Shown piece after piece: positions 1 through 5,890 of a stretch of DNA of 5,890 nt (its first letter is position 1; every line of letters starts with the position of its first letter). The DNA lies in assembly GCA_903932755.1 (NCBI GenBank), contig CAIZHL010000458.1, positions 1 to 5,890 on the forward strand, written 5' to 3'. The DNA is from an uncultured beta proteobacterium. Its GTDB lineage: Bacteria > Pseudomonadota > Gammaproteobacteria > Burkholderiales > Rhodocyclaceae. Position numbers and translations under genes: made by a program. The notes below the pieces were generated by a model, which saw nothing but the letters and a program-made list of their open reading frames with translations, was not told the origin of the DNA and made no database searches.

Positions 1-651
<651 letters not shown>

Positions 652-653
652 CG

Positions 654-698
654 GGAAACCCTGTCGAATCGCGAAGGCACGGATTTTACAGGGTTTCC
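654..698 (-). promoter_or_regulatory. Perfect 11-bp inverted repeat in the glyQ leader covering its ribosome binding site
   Basis: The arms at 654-664 (GGAAACCCTGT) and 688-698 (ACAGGGTTTCC) are perfect reverse complements separated by 23 bases. In the minus-strand transcript the proximal arm contains the AGGG Shine-Dalgarno and ends 2 bases before the glyQ ATG. If the whole repeat is transcribed, for example by readthrough from the rhodanese gene, the stem would hide the ribosome binding site. A TAAAAT hexamer (688-683, minus strand) overlaps the distal arm and could be a -10 box, but no convincing -35 lies upstream. If that promoter is real, transcription would start inside the loop and the repeat would act as a DNA operator, not an RNA hairpin. 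The repeat is seen directly; either regulatory role is inferred. Confidence 0.45.
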
Positions 699-699
699 G

Positions 700-721
700 G
701 CCGGCGCTAGCGCGCGCCGGC
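700..721 (-). terminator. GC-only stem-loop just after the rhodanese stop; weak terminator or attenuator candidate
   Basis: GCCGGCGC (700-707) and GCGCCGGC (714-721) form a perfect 8-bp stem with a 6-base loop, starting 6 bases after the rhodanese stop codon on the minus strand. There is no T-run after it in either direction, so it does not meet the intrinsic-terminator pattern. It could slow polymerase, protect a 3' end or be chance in GC-rich DNA. If it does not terminate, the rhodanese transcript would read into glyQ. Confidence 0.25.
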
Positions 722-727
722 GACGTT

Positions 728-1768
728 TCAGCAGACCTTGCCTGCAGGGCAGGCGGCCTTGGCGGTGTGGTTGGAATGCAACTCGCCGATCATGCGTTCC
801 AGTTCGTCGATCTTGCGCTGCATCGAAGCGAGTTTGCCGTTCATGGCGCCGACGTTGAAGAAGGTTTCGCGTTCCGCCGGGGCATCGAGGCGGGCCGCAT
901 AACCCAGCCACGACGAGTCGTAGACCTTGACCTTGTTGAAGCCCAGCGTCTCCAGCACCGCAGCGGTTTCCGAGGCGCGCACGCCGCTCTGGCAATAGAC
1001 CACGGTTTCCTTGTTCGGGTCGAGCTTGGCGTAGAGCGATTTCAGCGCATCGGATGACGCCAGGCCTGCGCCCTTGTTGTCCGGCACCTGGCGGCGCGAC
1101 ATCTTGGCGTTGGTTTCGGGGTCCTTCCAGTTCTGCTCGTAGGGGATGTTCAAGGCACCGGGGATGTGGCCGCCGCGGATGGCGCGCACGTCGTTGCCGA
1201 GGTATTCGCCGGCGGTACGGGCATCGATGATCTGCACCGCGCCGGTCTTGGCGCGGGCCACCACGTCCTCGGTGCTGGCGATCAGATCCGGCCGCGGGGT
1301 GAGCTTGAGGGCGACGGCGGACCGCTGCGCGTCGGCGGTTTCCACCGCGTTGCCGGCCTCCTGCCAGCCTTCGATGCCCTCATGGAAGACGCTGACCTTC
1401 TGCGCGCCGTAGTACTGCAGGGCGAAGCGGCCGAAATAGGCGTAGGGATTGCCGCGGTCGGCATAGACGATGACTTCCCTGGCCGGATCGATGCCGGCAT
1501 TGCCGAGGATTTTCTCGACCTGTGCGGTTTCGATGAAGTCTTCGGTGACGGCATTGCGCAGCACCGTGCCGGCGTCGCCGATGCTGACCGCGCCGGGGAT
1601 GTGGCCCTTGCGGTAGAGCGGCGTGGCGCGCACGTCCCAGACGATGGCGCCGCGCGCCTGGGCGGCCTTGACGGCGGCGGCGTCGACGATGGGCGCCGCA
1701 ATCGACGGAGCGGCGAAAAGCGCGGCGGCAAGGATCAGTAAGTATTGCCAGGCGGCACGGGTAGGCAT
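728..1768 (-). CDS. Exported tandem-rhodanese sulfurtransferase
   Basis: A 346-residue protein with two rhodanese-like domains, probably periplasmic. Residues 1-25 look like a Sec signal peptide: MPTR, then a hydrophobic core around [12 protein letters not shown], then PSIAA with likely cleavage near residue 24 or 25. The first domain (about 27-145) has the fold motifs WDVR, GHIPGA and GIEGW, but its active-site loop reads [10 protein letters not shown], with Ala103 where the catalytic Cys belongs, so it is probably inactive. The second domain (about 162-295) has [20 protein letters not shown] and an intact loop [11 protein letters not shown] with Cys259. The family moves sulfane sulfur from thiosulfate, persulfide or similar donors; the substrate here is unknown. 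After the domains comes a helical, probably coiled-coil stretch (about 308-332) and a tail CPAGKVC with two more cysteines (340, 346). The start is supported by GGAG (1780-1777) 8 bases upstream and a good promoter. It is divergent from the small gene at 1932 and upstream of glyQ. Confidence 0.9.
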   Translation of the reverse strand: MPTRAAWQYLLILAAALFAAPSIAAPIVDAAAVKAAQARGAIVWDVRATPLYRKGHIPGAVSIGDAGTVLRNAVTEDFIETAQVEKILGNAGIDPAREVIVYADRGNPYAYFGRFALQYYGAQKVSVFHEGIEGWQEAGNAVETADAQRSAVALKLTPRPDLIASTEDVVARAKTGAVQIIDARTAGEYLGNDVRAIRGGHIPGALNIPYEQNWKDPETNAKMSRRQVPDNKGAGLASSDALKSLYAKLDPNKETVVYCQSGVRASETAAVLETLGFNKVKVYDSSWLGYAARLDAPAERETFFNVGAMNGKLASMQRKIDELERMIGELHSNHTAKAACPAGKVC

Positions 1769-1801
1769 GGTTTCGGCTCCATCGCAGGTTTGGGATGAGG
1801 C

Positions 1802-1829
1802 ATTATGGGGAGCCTGCCGCCGCCGTCAA
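1802..1829 (-). promoter_or_regulatory. Sigma70-type promoter for the rhodanese gene
   Basis: On the minus strand TTGACG (1829-1824, five of six matches to TTGACA) and CATAAT (1807-1802, five of six to TATAAT) are separated by 16 bases. Transcription would start near 1795, giving a leader of about 27 bases with GGAG in it before the ATG at 1768. It is the clearest promoter in the window. It suggests the rhodanese gene, and perhaps glyQ by readthrough, is transcribed independently of the lnt operon. Confidence 0.6.
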
Positions 1830-1836
1830 GTTGCTG

Positions 1837-1855
1837 TGCGGCAGACCCTGTCGCA
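1837..1855. promoter_or_regulatory. Imperfect inverted repeat between the divergent genes; operator candidate
   Basis: TGCGGCAG (1837-1844) and CTGTCGCA (1848-1855) are reverse complements at 7 of 8 positions with a 3-base centre. The element lies just upstream of the -35 box of the rhodanese promoter and upstream of the plus-strand gene, where a shared regulator could bind. Short imperfect repeats like this are common in GC-rich DNA, so the assignment is weak. The rest of the 163-base intergenic region shows only the promoter and ribosome binding sites listed separately. Confidence 0.2.
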
Positions 1856-1920
1856 GCGGGCGTTGGCTACGACGGCGTCCGCTTCCGGTATCATCCGCGC
1901 CAGGTCAACCAGAGCCAAAA

Positions 1921-1924
1921 GGAG
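1921..1924 (+). promoter_or_regulatory. Ribosome binding site that fixes the GTG start of the small plus-strand gene
   Basis: GGAG, preceded by AAAA, lies 7 bases before the GTG at 1932. The reading frame stays open far upstream, to before base 1623, so the true start is not given by the frame alone. This strong Shine-Dalgarno singles out the GTG. The nearby ATG at 1939 is in another frame. Confidence 0.7.
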
Positions 1925-1931
1925 CAGTACC

Positions 1932-2246
1932 GTGGATCATGAAGTCAGTGTGGTGTTGAAAAACGGCGAGCGTTACGATTTCCCGCTTGGGGCGGATGAA
2001 CTGGCCGCTTTCGAGCCGGCTGCGGCGCGCCACTGGATCGCCGATGCCTTCCTTTCGGCGGGACTGGAAACCCCGAATCCGATGGGCAAGATGCTGCTGG
2101 TCGACCAGATCCTGCTGCTGGCCCTGAATTTCAAACCCGCTGATTACCATCCGGCGACCGCCGATGTCCGCCGTTTCCTTTGCGCGGCTCTGCGGGCCAT
2201 GGGCCGCCCGACGCTGACCATCGACCTGGCGGCCTACAAGCTCTAG
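1932..2246 (+). CDS. Small conserved-looking protein of unknown function, 104 residues
   Basis: I do not recognise this protein. It is the only plus-strand gene in the window. The GTG start is chosen from the strong GGAG 7 bases upstream. The product begins with a likely beta hairpin (VSVVLKNGERYDFPLG, 6-20), followed by a probable helix rich in Ala and Glu, a PNPMGKMLL segment (48-56), an amphipathic hydrophobic stretch LLVDQILLLALNF (55-67) and a basic helix VRRFLCAALRAMGRP (79-93). There is no signal peptide, no clear membrane helix and no metal or nucleotide motif, with one Cys (84), so it is probably a small soluble cytoplasmic protein. Composition looks like coding sequence. A possible -10, TATCAT (1889-1894), lies upstream but without a well-spaced -35. 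It is divergent from the rhodanese gene and convergent with lnt, sharing CTAG at the stops. That it is a real gene is fairly sure; its function is unknown. Confidence 0.75.
   Translation: MDHEVSVVLKNGERYDFPLGADELAAFEPAAARHWIADAFLSAGLETPNPMGKMLLVDQILLLALNFKPADYHPATADVRRFLCAALRAMGRPTLTIDLAAYKL
2243..2246. other. Shared CTAG: overlapping stop codons of convergent genes
   Basis: The palindrome CTAG serves as TAG for the plus-strand small gene (2244-2246) and as TAG for lnt on the minus strand (2245-2243). No hairpin with a T-run is visible on either side, so the two transcripts probably overlap at their 3' ends or end by Rho-dependent termination. Confidence 0.85.
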
Positions 2247-3739
2247 CTTTTGCGCCGACGCAGGGCCGTCAGGCAGGCGCCGGTTGCGATCAACAGTATC
2301 AGCAGGTTGCCCCAGCGCGCATAGGGCGTCAGTCCGCTGCGCCCCTGGGCCTGCACCACCAGTGCAGCGGTGACGAAGGGCGGCAGCGCGGCGGCGATGG
2401 TTCCGTTTGCCGCCACCATGGCGGTCATCCCGGTATTGGTCGCGCGCAGCATGACGCGGCCGGTTTCGATGGCGCGCAGCTGGGCGATCTGCAAATGCTG
2501 GGGCTGCGCCAGCGAATCGCCGAACCAGGCCGTATTCGAAAGGTTCACCAGCAAGGTCGCCGTCGGCAGCGCGCCGAGCAGTTCCTCGCCGAACAGGTCC
2601 TCGTAACAGATGTTCGGTGCGATGCGCTGCCCGGCCACTGTCAGCGGCTCCTGGCGCGACGGACCGGCGGTGAAGTTCGACATCGGGATGCGCGCGAAGT
2701 TGAAGAACCAGGCAAAGCCGGGCGGCGGGTACTCGCCGAAGGGCACCAGGTGGCGCTTGGCATAGGCGCTGGCGGCGAGTTGCGGCGTCAGCGCGACGAC
2801 GCCGTTGGCGTAGCCGCCGTCGGTGGTGCCGATGGCGACGCCGATCAAGGCATCGCCATGGCCGGTCAGGCCGCGCAATACGTCGCGTGGCACCTCGCTG
2901 AAGTAAAGGGGAATGGCCGTCTCCGGCAGAACGGTGAGCGTCGCCGGATGGGCGCGCGCCAGCTTCAGATAGGTATCCACCGACAGCGGCAGCCGCTTCG
3001 GATCCCATTTCAGGCTTTGCGGCACGTTGCCCTGCAGCAGACTGACGGTGACCGGGCTGCCGACCGGCTGGGTCCAGTCCATCAGCCGCAGCATGCCGCC
3101 GAGGCCGATCAGCAGCAGTATCGCGACCCAGGCCCGCGGTTTGCGCCAGCCGGTGCTGCGCATTTCACCAAGCAGCCCGCCGATCAGGGCGACGATGAAG
3201 CCGACGCCATACACGCCGAGCACCGACGCCCAGCCGGCGAGCGGGCTGGGCGGGCTTTGCGAATAGCCGACGGCGAGCCAGGGAAAGCCGGTGAACAGTG
3301 TGCCGCGCAGCCATTCGCTGAGCGTCCACAGGCCGGCGAAGAGCCAGACGTCGCGCGCCGTGTTTCTGCGCCAGCGTAGGAACAGGCCGCCGGCCAGCGC
3401 GGGAAACAGGGCGAGGTAAAGGCAGAACGCCAGGGTTGCCGCTGCCGCTGCGGGCGGCGCCATGCCGCCGAATTGCGAAAGACTGACATAGACCCAGGAC
3501 ACGCCGCTCAGGAAACAGCCCGCACCCCAGGCGAGGCCGAGCAGCGCGGCTTCGCGCGCGGTCGCGGCGCGGCGCCAGAGCAGGAACAGGCCGCCCAGGG
3601 AAAAAGTCGGCGCCGGCCATACGGCGAGATACGCGTCGAAGGGGGCGAAACCGAGGACGCAGAAGGCACCGAGGGCAAATGCCGCGACGACGGCACGTAG
3701 CGAGGCTGCCGGCCGTCGCTGCGTACCCGGTTCCGTCAT
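2243..3739 (-). CDS. lnt: Apolipoprotein N-acyltransferase
   Basis: Lnt is an inner-membrane enzyme that adds the third acyl chain, taken from phospholipid, to the N-terminal diacylglyceryl-cysteine of lipoproteins. This is the last maturation step before Lol sorting to the outer membrane. The 498-residue length is usual. The N-terminal part (about 12-218) is a chain of hydrophobic membrane segments, and a final membrane helix lies at about 476-492 before a basic end. Between them is the periplasmic nitrilase-type domain. The catalytic triad is visible: Glu273 in LPETAIP, Lys328 in YAKRHLVPFGEYPP and Cys378 in NICYEDLFGEE. The accessory Glu336, Tyr379, Glu380 and Trp245 are also present. VNLSNTAWFGDS and QIAQLRAIETGR are typical family blocks. 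The ATG overlaps the corC stop (ATGA) and has no Shine-Dalgarno of its own, so translation is probably coupled to corC. It looks intact. Confidence 0.97.
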   Translation of the reverse strand: MTEPGTQRRPAASLRAVVAAFALGAFCVLGFAPFDAYLAVWPAPTFSLGGLFLLWRRAATAREAALLGLAWGAGCFLSGVSWVYVSLSQFGGMAPPAAAAATLAFCLYLALFPALAGGLFLRWRRNTARDVWLFAGLWTLSEWLRGTLFTGFPWLAVGYSQSPPSPLAGWASVLGVYGVGFIVALIGGLLGEMRSTGWRKPRAWVAILLLIGLGGMLRLMDWTQPVGSPVTVSLLQGNVPQSLKWDPKRLPLSVDTYLKLARAHPATLTVLPETAIPLYFSEVPRDVLRGLTGHGDALIGVAIGTTDGGYANGVVALTPQLAASAYAKRHLVPFGEYPPPGFAWFFNFARIPMSNFTAGPSRQEPLTVAGQRIAPNICYEDLFGEELLGALPTATLLVNLSNTAWFGDSLAQPQHLQIAQLRAIETGRVMLRATNTGMTAMVAANGTIAAALPPFVTAALVVQAQGRSGLTPYARWGNLLILLIATGACLTALRRRKS

Positions 3740-4590
3740 TGGTCGGCGGCAGGAGGCGGTGACAGCGGCAGATCCTTCTGCGGATCGACCAGCAGGGTAT
3801 GCACGCGGCGGCTGTCGGCGCGCAGGACCTGCATGCGCAGGCCGTCGATGATGACGACCTCGTTGCGCTTGGGCAGGCGCCCGAGGTGATGGATGACCAG
3901 TCCGCCCACGGTGTCGAAATGCTCGTCGGAGAATTTCGTGGCGAACGCCGCGTTGAAATCAGCGATTTCGGTCAGGGCCTTGACGCGAAAGCGGCCGGTA
4001 TTGTCGGTAACGATGTTGTCCGCAGTTTCGTCGAAGTCGTATTCGTCCTCGATGTCGCCGACGATCTGTTCCAGCACGTCTTCGATGGTCACCAGTCCTG
4101 CCACGCCGCCGTATTCGTCGACCACGATGGCCATATGGTTGCGCGACGCCCGGAATTCACGCAACAGCACGTTCAAGCGCTTCGACTCGGGGATGAAGAT
4201 CGCCGGACGCAGCGTGTCGCGCAGGTCGAACTCCTTGCCGGCGAAATAGCGCAGCAGGTCCTTCGCCAGCAGGATGCCGAGCACGTCGTCCTTGCTCTCG
4301 CCGATGGCGGGAAAGCGCGAGTGGGCCGTGTCCAGCACGGTCTCGACGATCTGTTCCGGGCTGTCGTTGATGTCGATCACATCCATCTGCGCCCGCGGCA
4401 CCATGATGTCGCGCACAGCCATGTCGGCGACGGACAGCGCGCCTTCGATGATGGACAGCGCATCGGCGTCCATCAGGTGGCGCTCGAAGGCGCCATGAAG
4501 CAGTTCAAGGAGTTGTTCGCGGTCTTCGGGTTCGCGCAGCAGCAGCGCGGTAAGACGTTCGATGAGTCCGGGTCTACTGGATGGGTCCAT
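3736..4590 (-). CDS. corC: CorC/YbeX-type CBS-domain protein
   Basis: A 284-residue soluble protein with a short helical N-terminus (about 7-55), a CBS pair (about 60-120 and 128-185) and a C-terminal CorC_HlyC transporter-associated domain (about 195-270). Typical blocks are VRDIMVPRAQMDVI (59-72), FPAIGESKDDVLGILLAKDLL (93-113), VVDEYGGVAGLVTIEDVLEQ (156-175) and the acidic GDIEDEYD (178-185). It lacks the DUF21 membrane domain of related CNNM/CorB-type transporters, as is usual for the YbeX branch. The family was named for cobalt/magnesium resistance. In E. coli, YbeX is also tied to ribosome metabolism, which fits the neighbours ybeY and ybeZ. The ATG lies 3 bases after the ybeY stop with no clear Shine-Dalgarno, and the end overlaps lnt by 4 bases. 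Family identity is firm; the exact cellular role is not settled. Confidence 0.95.
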   Translation of the reverse strand: MDPSSRPGLIERLTALLLREPEDREQLLELLHGAFERHLMDADALSIIEGALSVADMAVRDIMVPRAQMDVIDINDSPEQIVETVLDTAHSRFPAIGESKDDVLGILLAKDLLRYFAGKEFDLRDTLRPAIFIPESKRLNVLLREFRASRNHMAIVVDEYGGVAGLVTIEDVLEQIVGDIEDEYDFDETADNIVTDNTGRFRVKALTEIADFNAAFATKFSDEHFDTVGGLVIHHLGRLPKRNEVVIIDGLRMQVLRADSRRVHTLLVDPQKDLPLSPPPAADQ

Positions 4591-4593
4591 TAT

Positions 4594-5046
4594 TTACGCG
4601 TAAGGATCGGGGTAACCGAGGTCGGCCAGTATTTCCCGCTCGAGCGCTTCCATGCGGTCAGCGTCGGCGCGGCCGGTCTCATGGTCATGGCCCTGTAAAT
4701 GCAGCATACCATGCACGATAAGGTGGGCGCAGTGGGCTTCCAGGGACTTGCCCTGCTCCCGCGCCTCACGTTCGAGGACGGGAAGGCAGAGCACCAGGTC
4801 GCCACTCAGCGTTGCGCCGGATGCGTAAGGGAAGGACAGGACGTTGGTGGCGTAGTCCTTGCCCCGGTAATCGTGATTGAGGCTGCGGCCCTCATCACCG
4901 TCGACGAAGCGCACCGTCACTTCGGCCGGGGTCGCGCAGGCGGAGCGGACCCAGCGGCGCACCTGCGGCCGTGTCGGCGCGCCTTGCTTGCCGCCGGGGT
5001 ACTGCACCGTCAAGCGTAGTTCAGGCAGGCGGGCGCGCGGGGTCAT
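4594..5046 (-). CDS. ybeY: Endoribonuclease YbeY (16S rRNA maturation)
   Basis: YbeY is a single-strand-specific metal-dependent endoribonuclease needed for 16S rRNA 3'-end processing and late 70S ribosome quality control. The zinc motif is intact: [11 protein letters not shown], with the three His at 112, 116 and 122 when counted from the chosen start. The conserved block [19 protein letters not shown] lies about 56-74, with the key Arg at 61, followed by SGDLVLC. The C-terminus, LGYPDPYA, is typical. Two ATG codons are possible: 5061 (155 residues, 41-base overlap with phoH) and 5046 (150 residues, 26-base overlap). I prefer 5046 because its N-terminus fits the family length better and the overlap is shorter, but neither has a clear Shine-Dalgarno. 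A TTG just after the phoH stop is a further option. It is placed between its known partner phoH/ybeZ and corC. Identity is sure; the start is not. Confidence 0.95.
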   Translation of the reverse strand: MTPRARLPELRLTVQYPGGKQGAPTRPQVRRWVRSACATPAEVTVRFVDGDEGRSLNHDYRGKDYATNVLSFPYASGATLSGDLVLCLPVLEREAREQGKSLEAHCAHLIVHGMLHLQGHDHETGRADADRMEALEREILADLGYPDPYA

Positions 5047-5890
5047 GTTTCTGGTAGGCATCGACGATGCGCGCCACCAGCGGGTGGCGCACCACGTCGG
5101 ATGCGTCGAATTCGGTGAAGGCCAGCCCGCGCACGTCGGCGAGGATGCGTCGCGCTTCGATCAGTCCCGACTTCTGTCCGCGCGGCAGGTCGATCTGCGT
5201 CACGTCGCCGGTGACCACGGCCTTGGCGCCGATGCCGATGCGCGTCAGGAACATTTTCATCTGCTCCGGCGTGGTGTTCTGCGCCTCGTCGAGGATGATG
5301 AAGGCGTGATTCAGTGTGCGCCCGCGCATGTAGGCCAGCGGCGCGATTTCGATGTTCTGCTTCTCGAACAGCTTGGAGACTTTTTCGAAACCCATCAGGT
5401 CGTAGAGCGCATCGTAGAGCGGGCGCAGGTAGGGGTCGATCTTCTGCGCCAGGTCGCCGGGCAGGAAGCCCAGGCGCTCGCCGGCCTCGACCGCCGGCCG
5501 GGTGAGGACGATGCGGCTGACCTGATCGCGCTCGAAGGCGTCGATCGCCGAAGCCACCGCGAGGTAGGTCTTGCCGGTGCCGGCGGGGCCGATGCCGAAG
5601 GTGATGTCGTGTTCCTGGATGTCGCGCAGGTAACGGACCTGGTTCGGCGTGCGGCCGTGCAGGTCGGTTTTGCGCGTAAGCAGCCCGGCATTCGGCGGCA
5701 CCGGCGAGTATGGCAAACCCGTATTGCGGTTGCGGGCGATCTCGATCAGGCCGAGCTGGACTTCGTCGATCGACAGCGGTTCGCCCGCCTGCTCGTAGAA
5801 AAGCTGCAGGGCCGTGGCTTCCAGCCGCGATTGCGCCAATTCGCCGCTGATCCGGCAATGCTGGCCGCGGCGGCTGATGGTGACGTCGAA
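5021..5890 (-). CDS. ybeZ: PhoH-family ATPase (YbeZ), N-terminus cut by window edge
   Basis: A cytoplasmic P-loop ATPase of the PhoH/YbeZ family, thought to work with YbeY in RNA and ribosome metabolism. The frame is open to base 5890, giving 289 visible residues; family members are about 320-350 long, so a few dozen N-terminal residues are missing. The visible start, [17 protein letters not shown], belongs to the N-terminal KH-like region, so the TTG at 5839 is an internal leucine codon and not the start. Walker A is GPAGTGKT (visible residues 101-108), Walker B is IILDEAQN (198-205), and GDVTQIDLP (228-236) and the [16 protein letters not shown] block near the end match the family. The stop at 5023-5021 lies inside the start of ybeY, which suggests translational coupling. 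The operon promoter lies outside the window. In the usual order a miaB gene would come before it, but that cannot be seen here. Confidence 0.95.
   Translation of the reverse strand, partial: FDVTISRRGQHCRISGELAQSRLEATALQLFYEQAGEPLSIDEVQLGLIEIARNRNTGLPYSPVPPNAGLLTRKTDLHGRTPNQVRYLRDIQEHDITFGIGPAGTGKTYLAVASAIDAFERDQVSRIVLTRPAVEAGERLGFLPGDLAQKIDPYLRPLYDALYDLMGFEKVSKLFEKQNIEIAPLAYMRGRTLNHAFIILDEAQNTTPEQMKMFLTRIGIGAKAVVTGDVTQIDLPRGQKSGLIEARRILADVRGLAFTEFDASDVVRHPLVARIVDAYQKHDPARPPA

Noticed and set aside
652..727. T-box riboswitch upstream of glyQ
   Set aside because: The gap is only 76 bases, with no specifier stem, no T-box consensus and no terminator/antiterminator pair; such leaders belong mainly to Gram-positive bacteria.
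658..1853. The 9-mer ACCCTGTCG occurs in both intergenic regions (658-666 and 1845-1853), suggesting a shared regulator site
   Set aside because: In the first place it is part of the glyQ leader repeat and in the second part of a different imperfect repeat. Flanks do not match, and one shared 9-mer is not enough to claim a motif.
1623..1931. Upstream extension of the small plus-strand gene into the rhodanese coding region
   Set aside because: The frame is open but overlaps the rhodanese signal peptide and promoter region. The strong GGAG and GTG at 1921-1934 give a much better start.
2180..3379. Open frame of 399 codons on the plus strand across lnt
   Set aside because: It is the antisense shadow of lnt in GC-rich DNA. 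Its translation is low-complexity (rich in Gly, Ala, Arg, Gln) with no family features, while the minus strand has an intact catalytic triad.
3799..4698. Open frame of 299 codons on the plus strand across corC and the end of ybeY
   Set aside because: Antisense shadow of two well-recognised genes. Composition (many His, Val, Asp, Gln) is that of reverse-strand reading, and there is no ribosome binding site.
5021..5839. PhoH starting at the TTG at 5839 as a complete 272-residue protein
   Set aside because: The frame is open beyond this codon to the window edge and the extra residues fit the PhoH N-terminal region, so the gene is partial and starts outside the window.

Overview
The window is GC-rich, densely coded, chromosomal housekeeping DNA. 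The proteins and gene order point to a betaproteobacterium. The order phoH/ybeZ - ybeY - corC/ybeX - lnt is the classic proteobacterial cluster. A two-subunit-type glycyl-tRNA synthetase alpha gene (glyQ) lies downstream on the same strand. I suspect Rhodocyclales or a relative from general sequence character, but that is inference and not shown by the sequence.

Layout, read right to left on the minus strand. Bases 5890-5021 hold most of a PhoH-family ATPase whose N-terminus lies outside the window. It overlaps ybeY (5046-4594), an endoribonuclease for rRNA maturation. Three bases later comes corC (4590-3736), a CBS-pair protein, which overlaps lnt (3739-2243), apolipoprotein N-acyltransferase, through an ATGA junction. 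These four genes look like one translationally coupled operon linking ribosome/RNA quality control with envelope functions.

Between lnt and glyQ sits a two-gene insert. A small plus-strand gene of unknown function (1932-2246) runs into the end of lnt, and the two stop codons share one CTAG. Divergent from it, a secreted tandem-rhodanese protein (1768-728) has its own good sigma70-type promoter in the 163-base intergenic region. Only its second rhodanese domain keeps the active-site cysteine.

After the rhodanese gene comes a 76-base gap and then glyQ (651 to beyond base 1), cut by the window edge after 217 codons. This gap contains a GC-only stem and a perfect 11-bp inverted repeat whose proximal arm covers the glyQ ribosome binding site. 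It is the most interesting non-coding signal in the window.

I found no RNA genes, insertion sequences, CRISPR arrays or phage genes, and no clear sign of a new multi-gene system. The items worth a second look are the glyQ leader structure, the small unknown gene with its shared-stop arrangement, and the half-dead exported rhodanese with a cysteine-containing tail.
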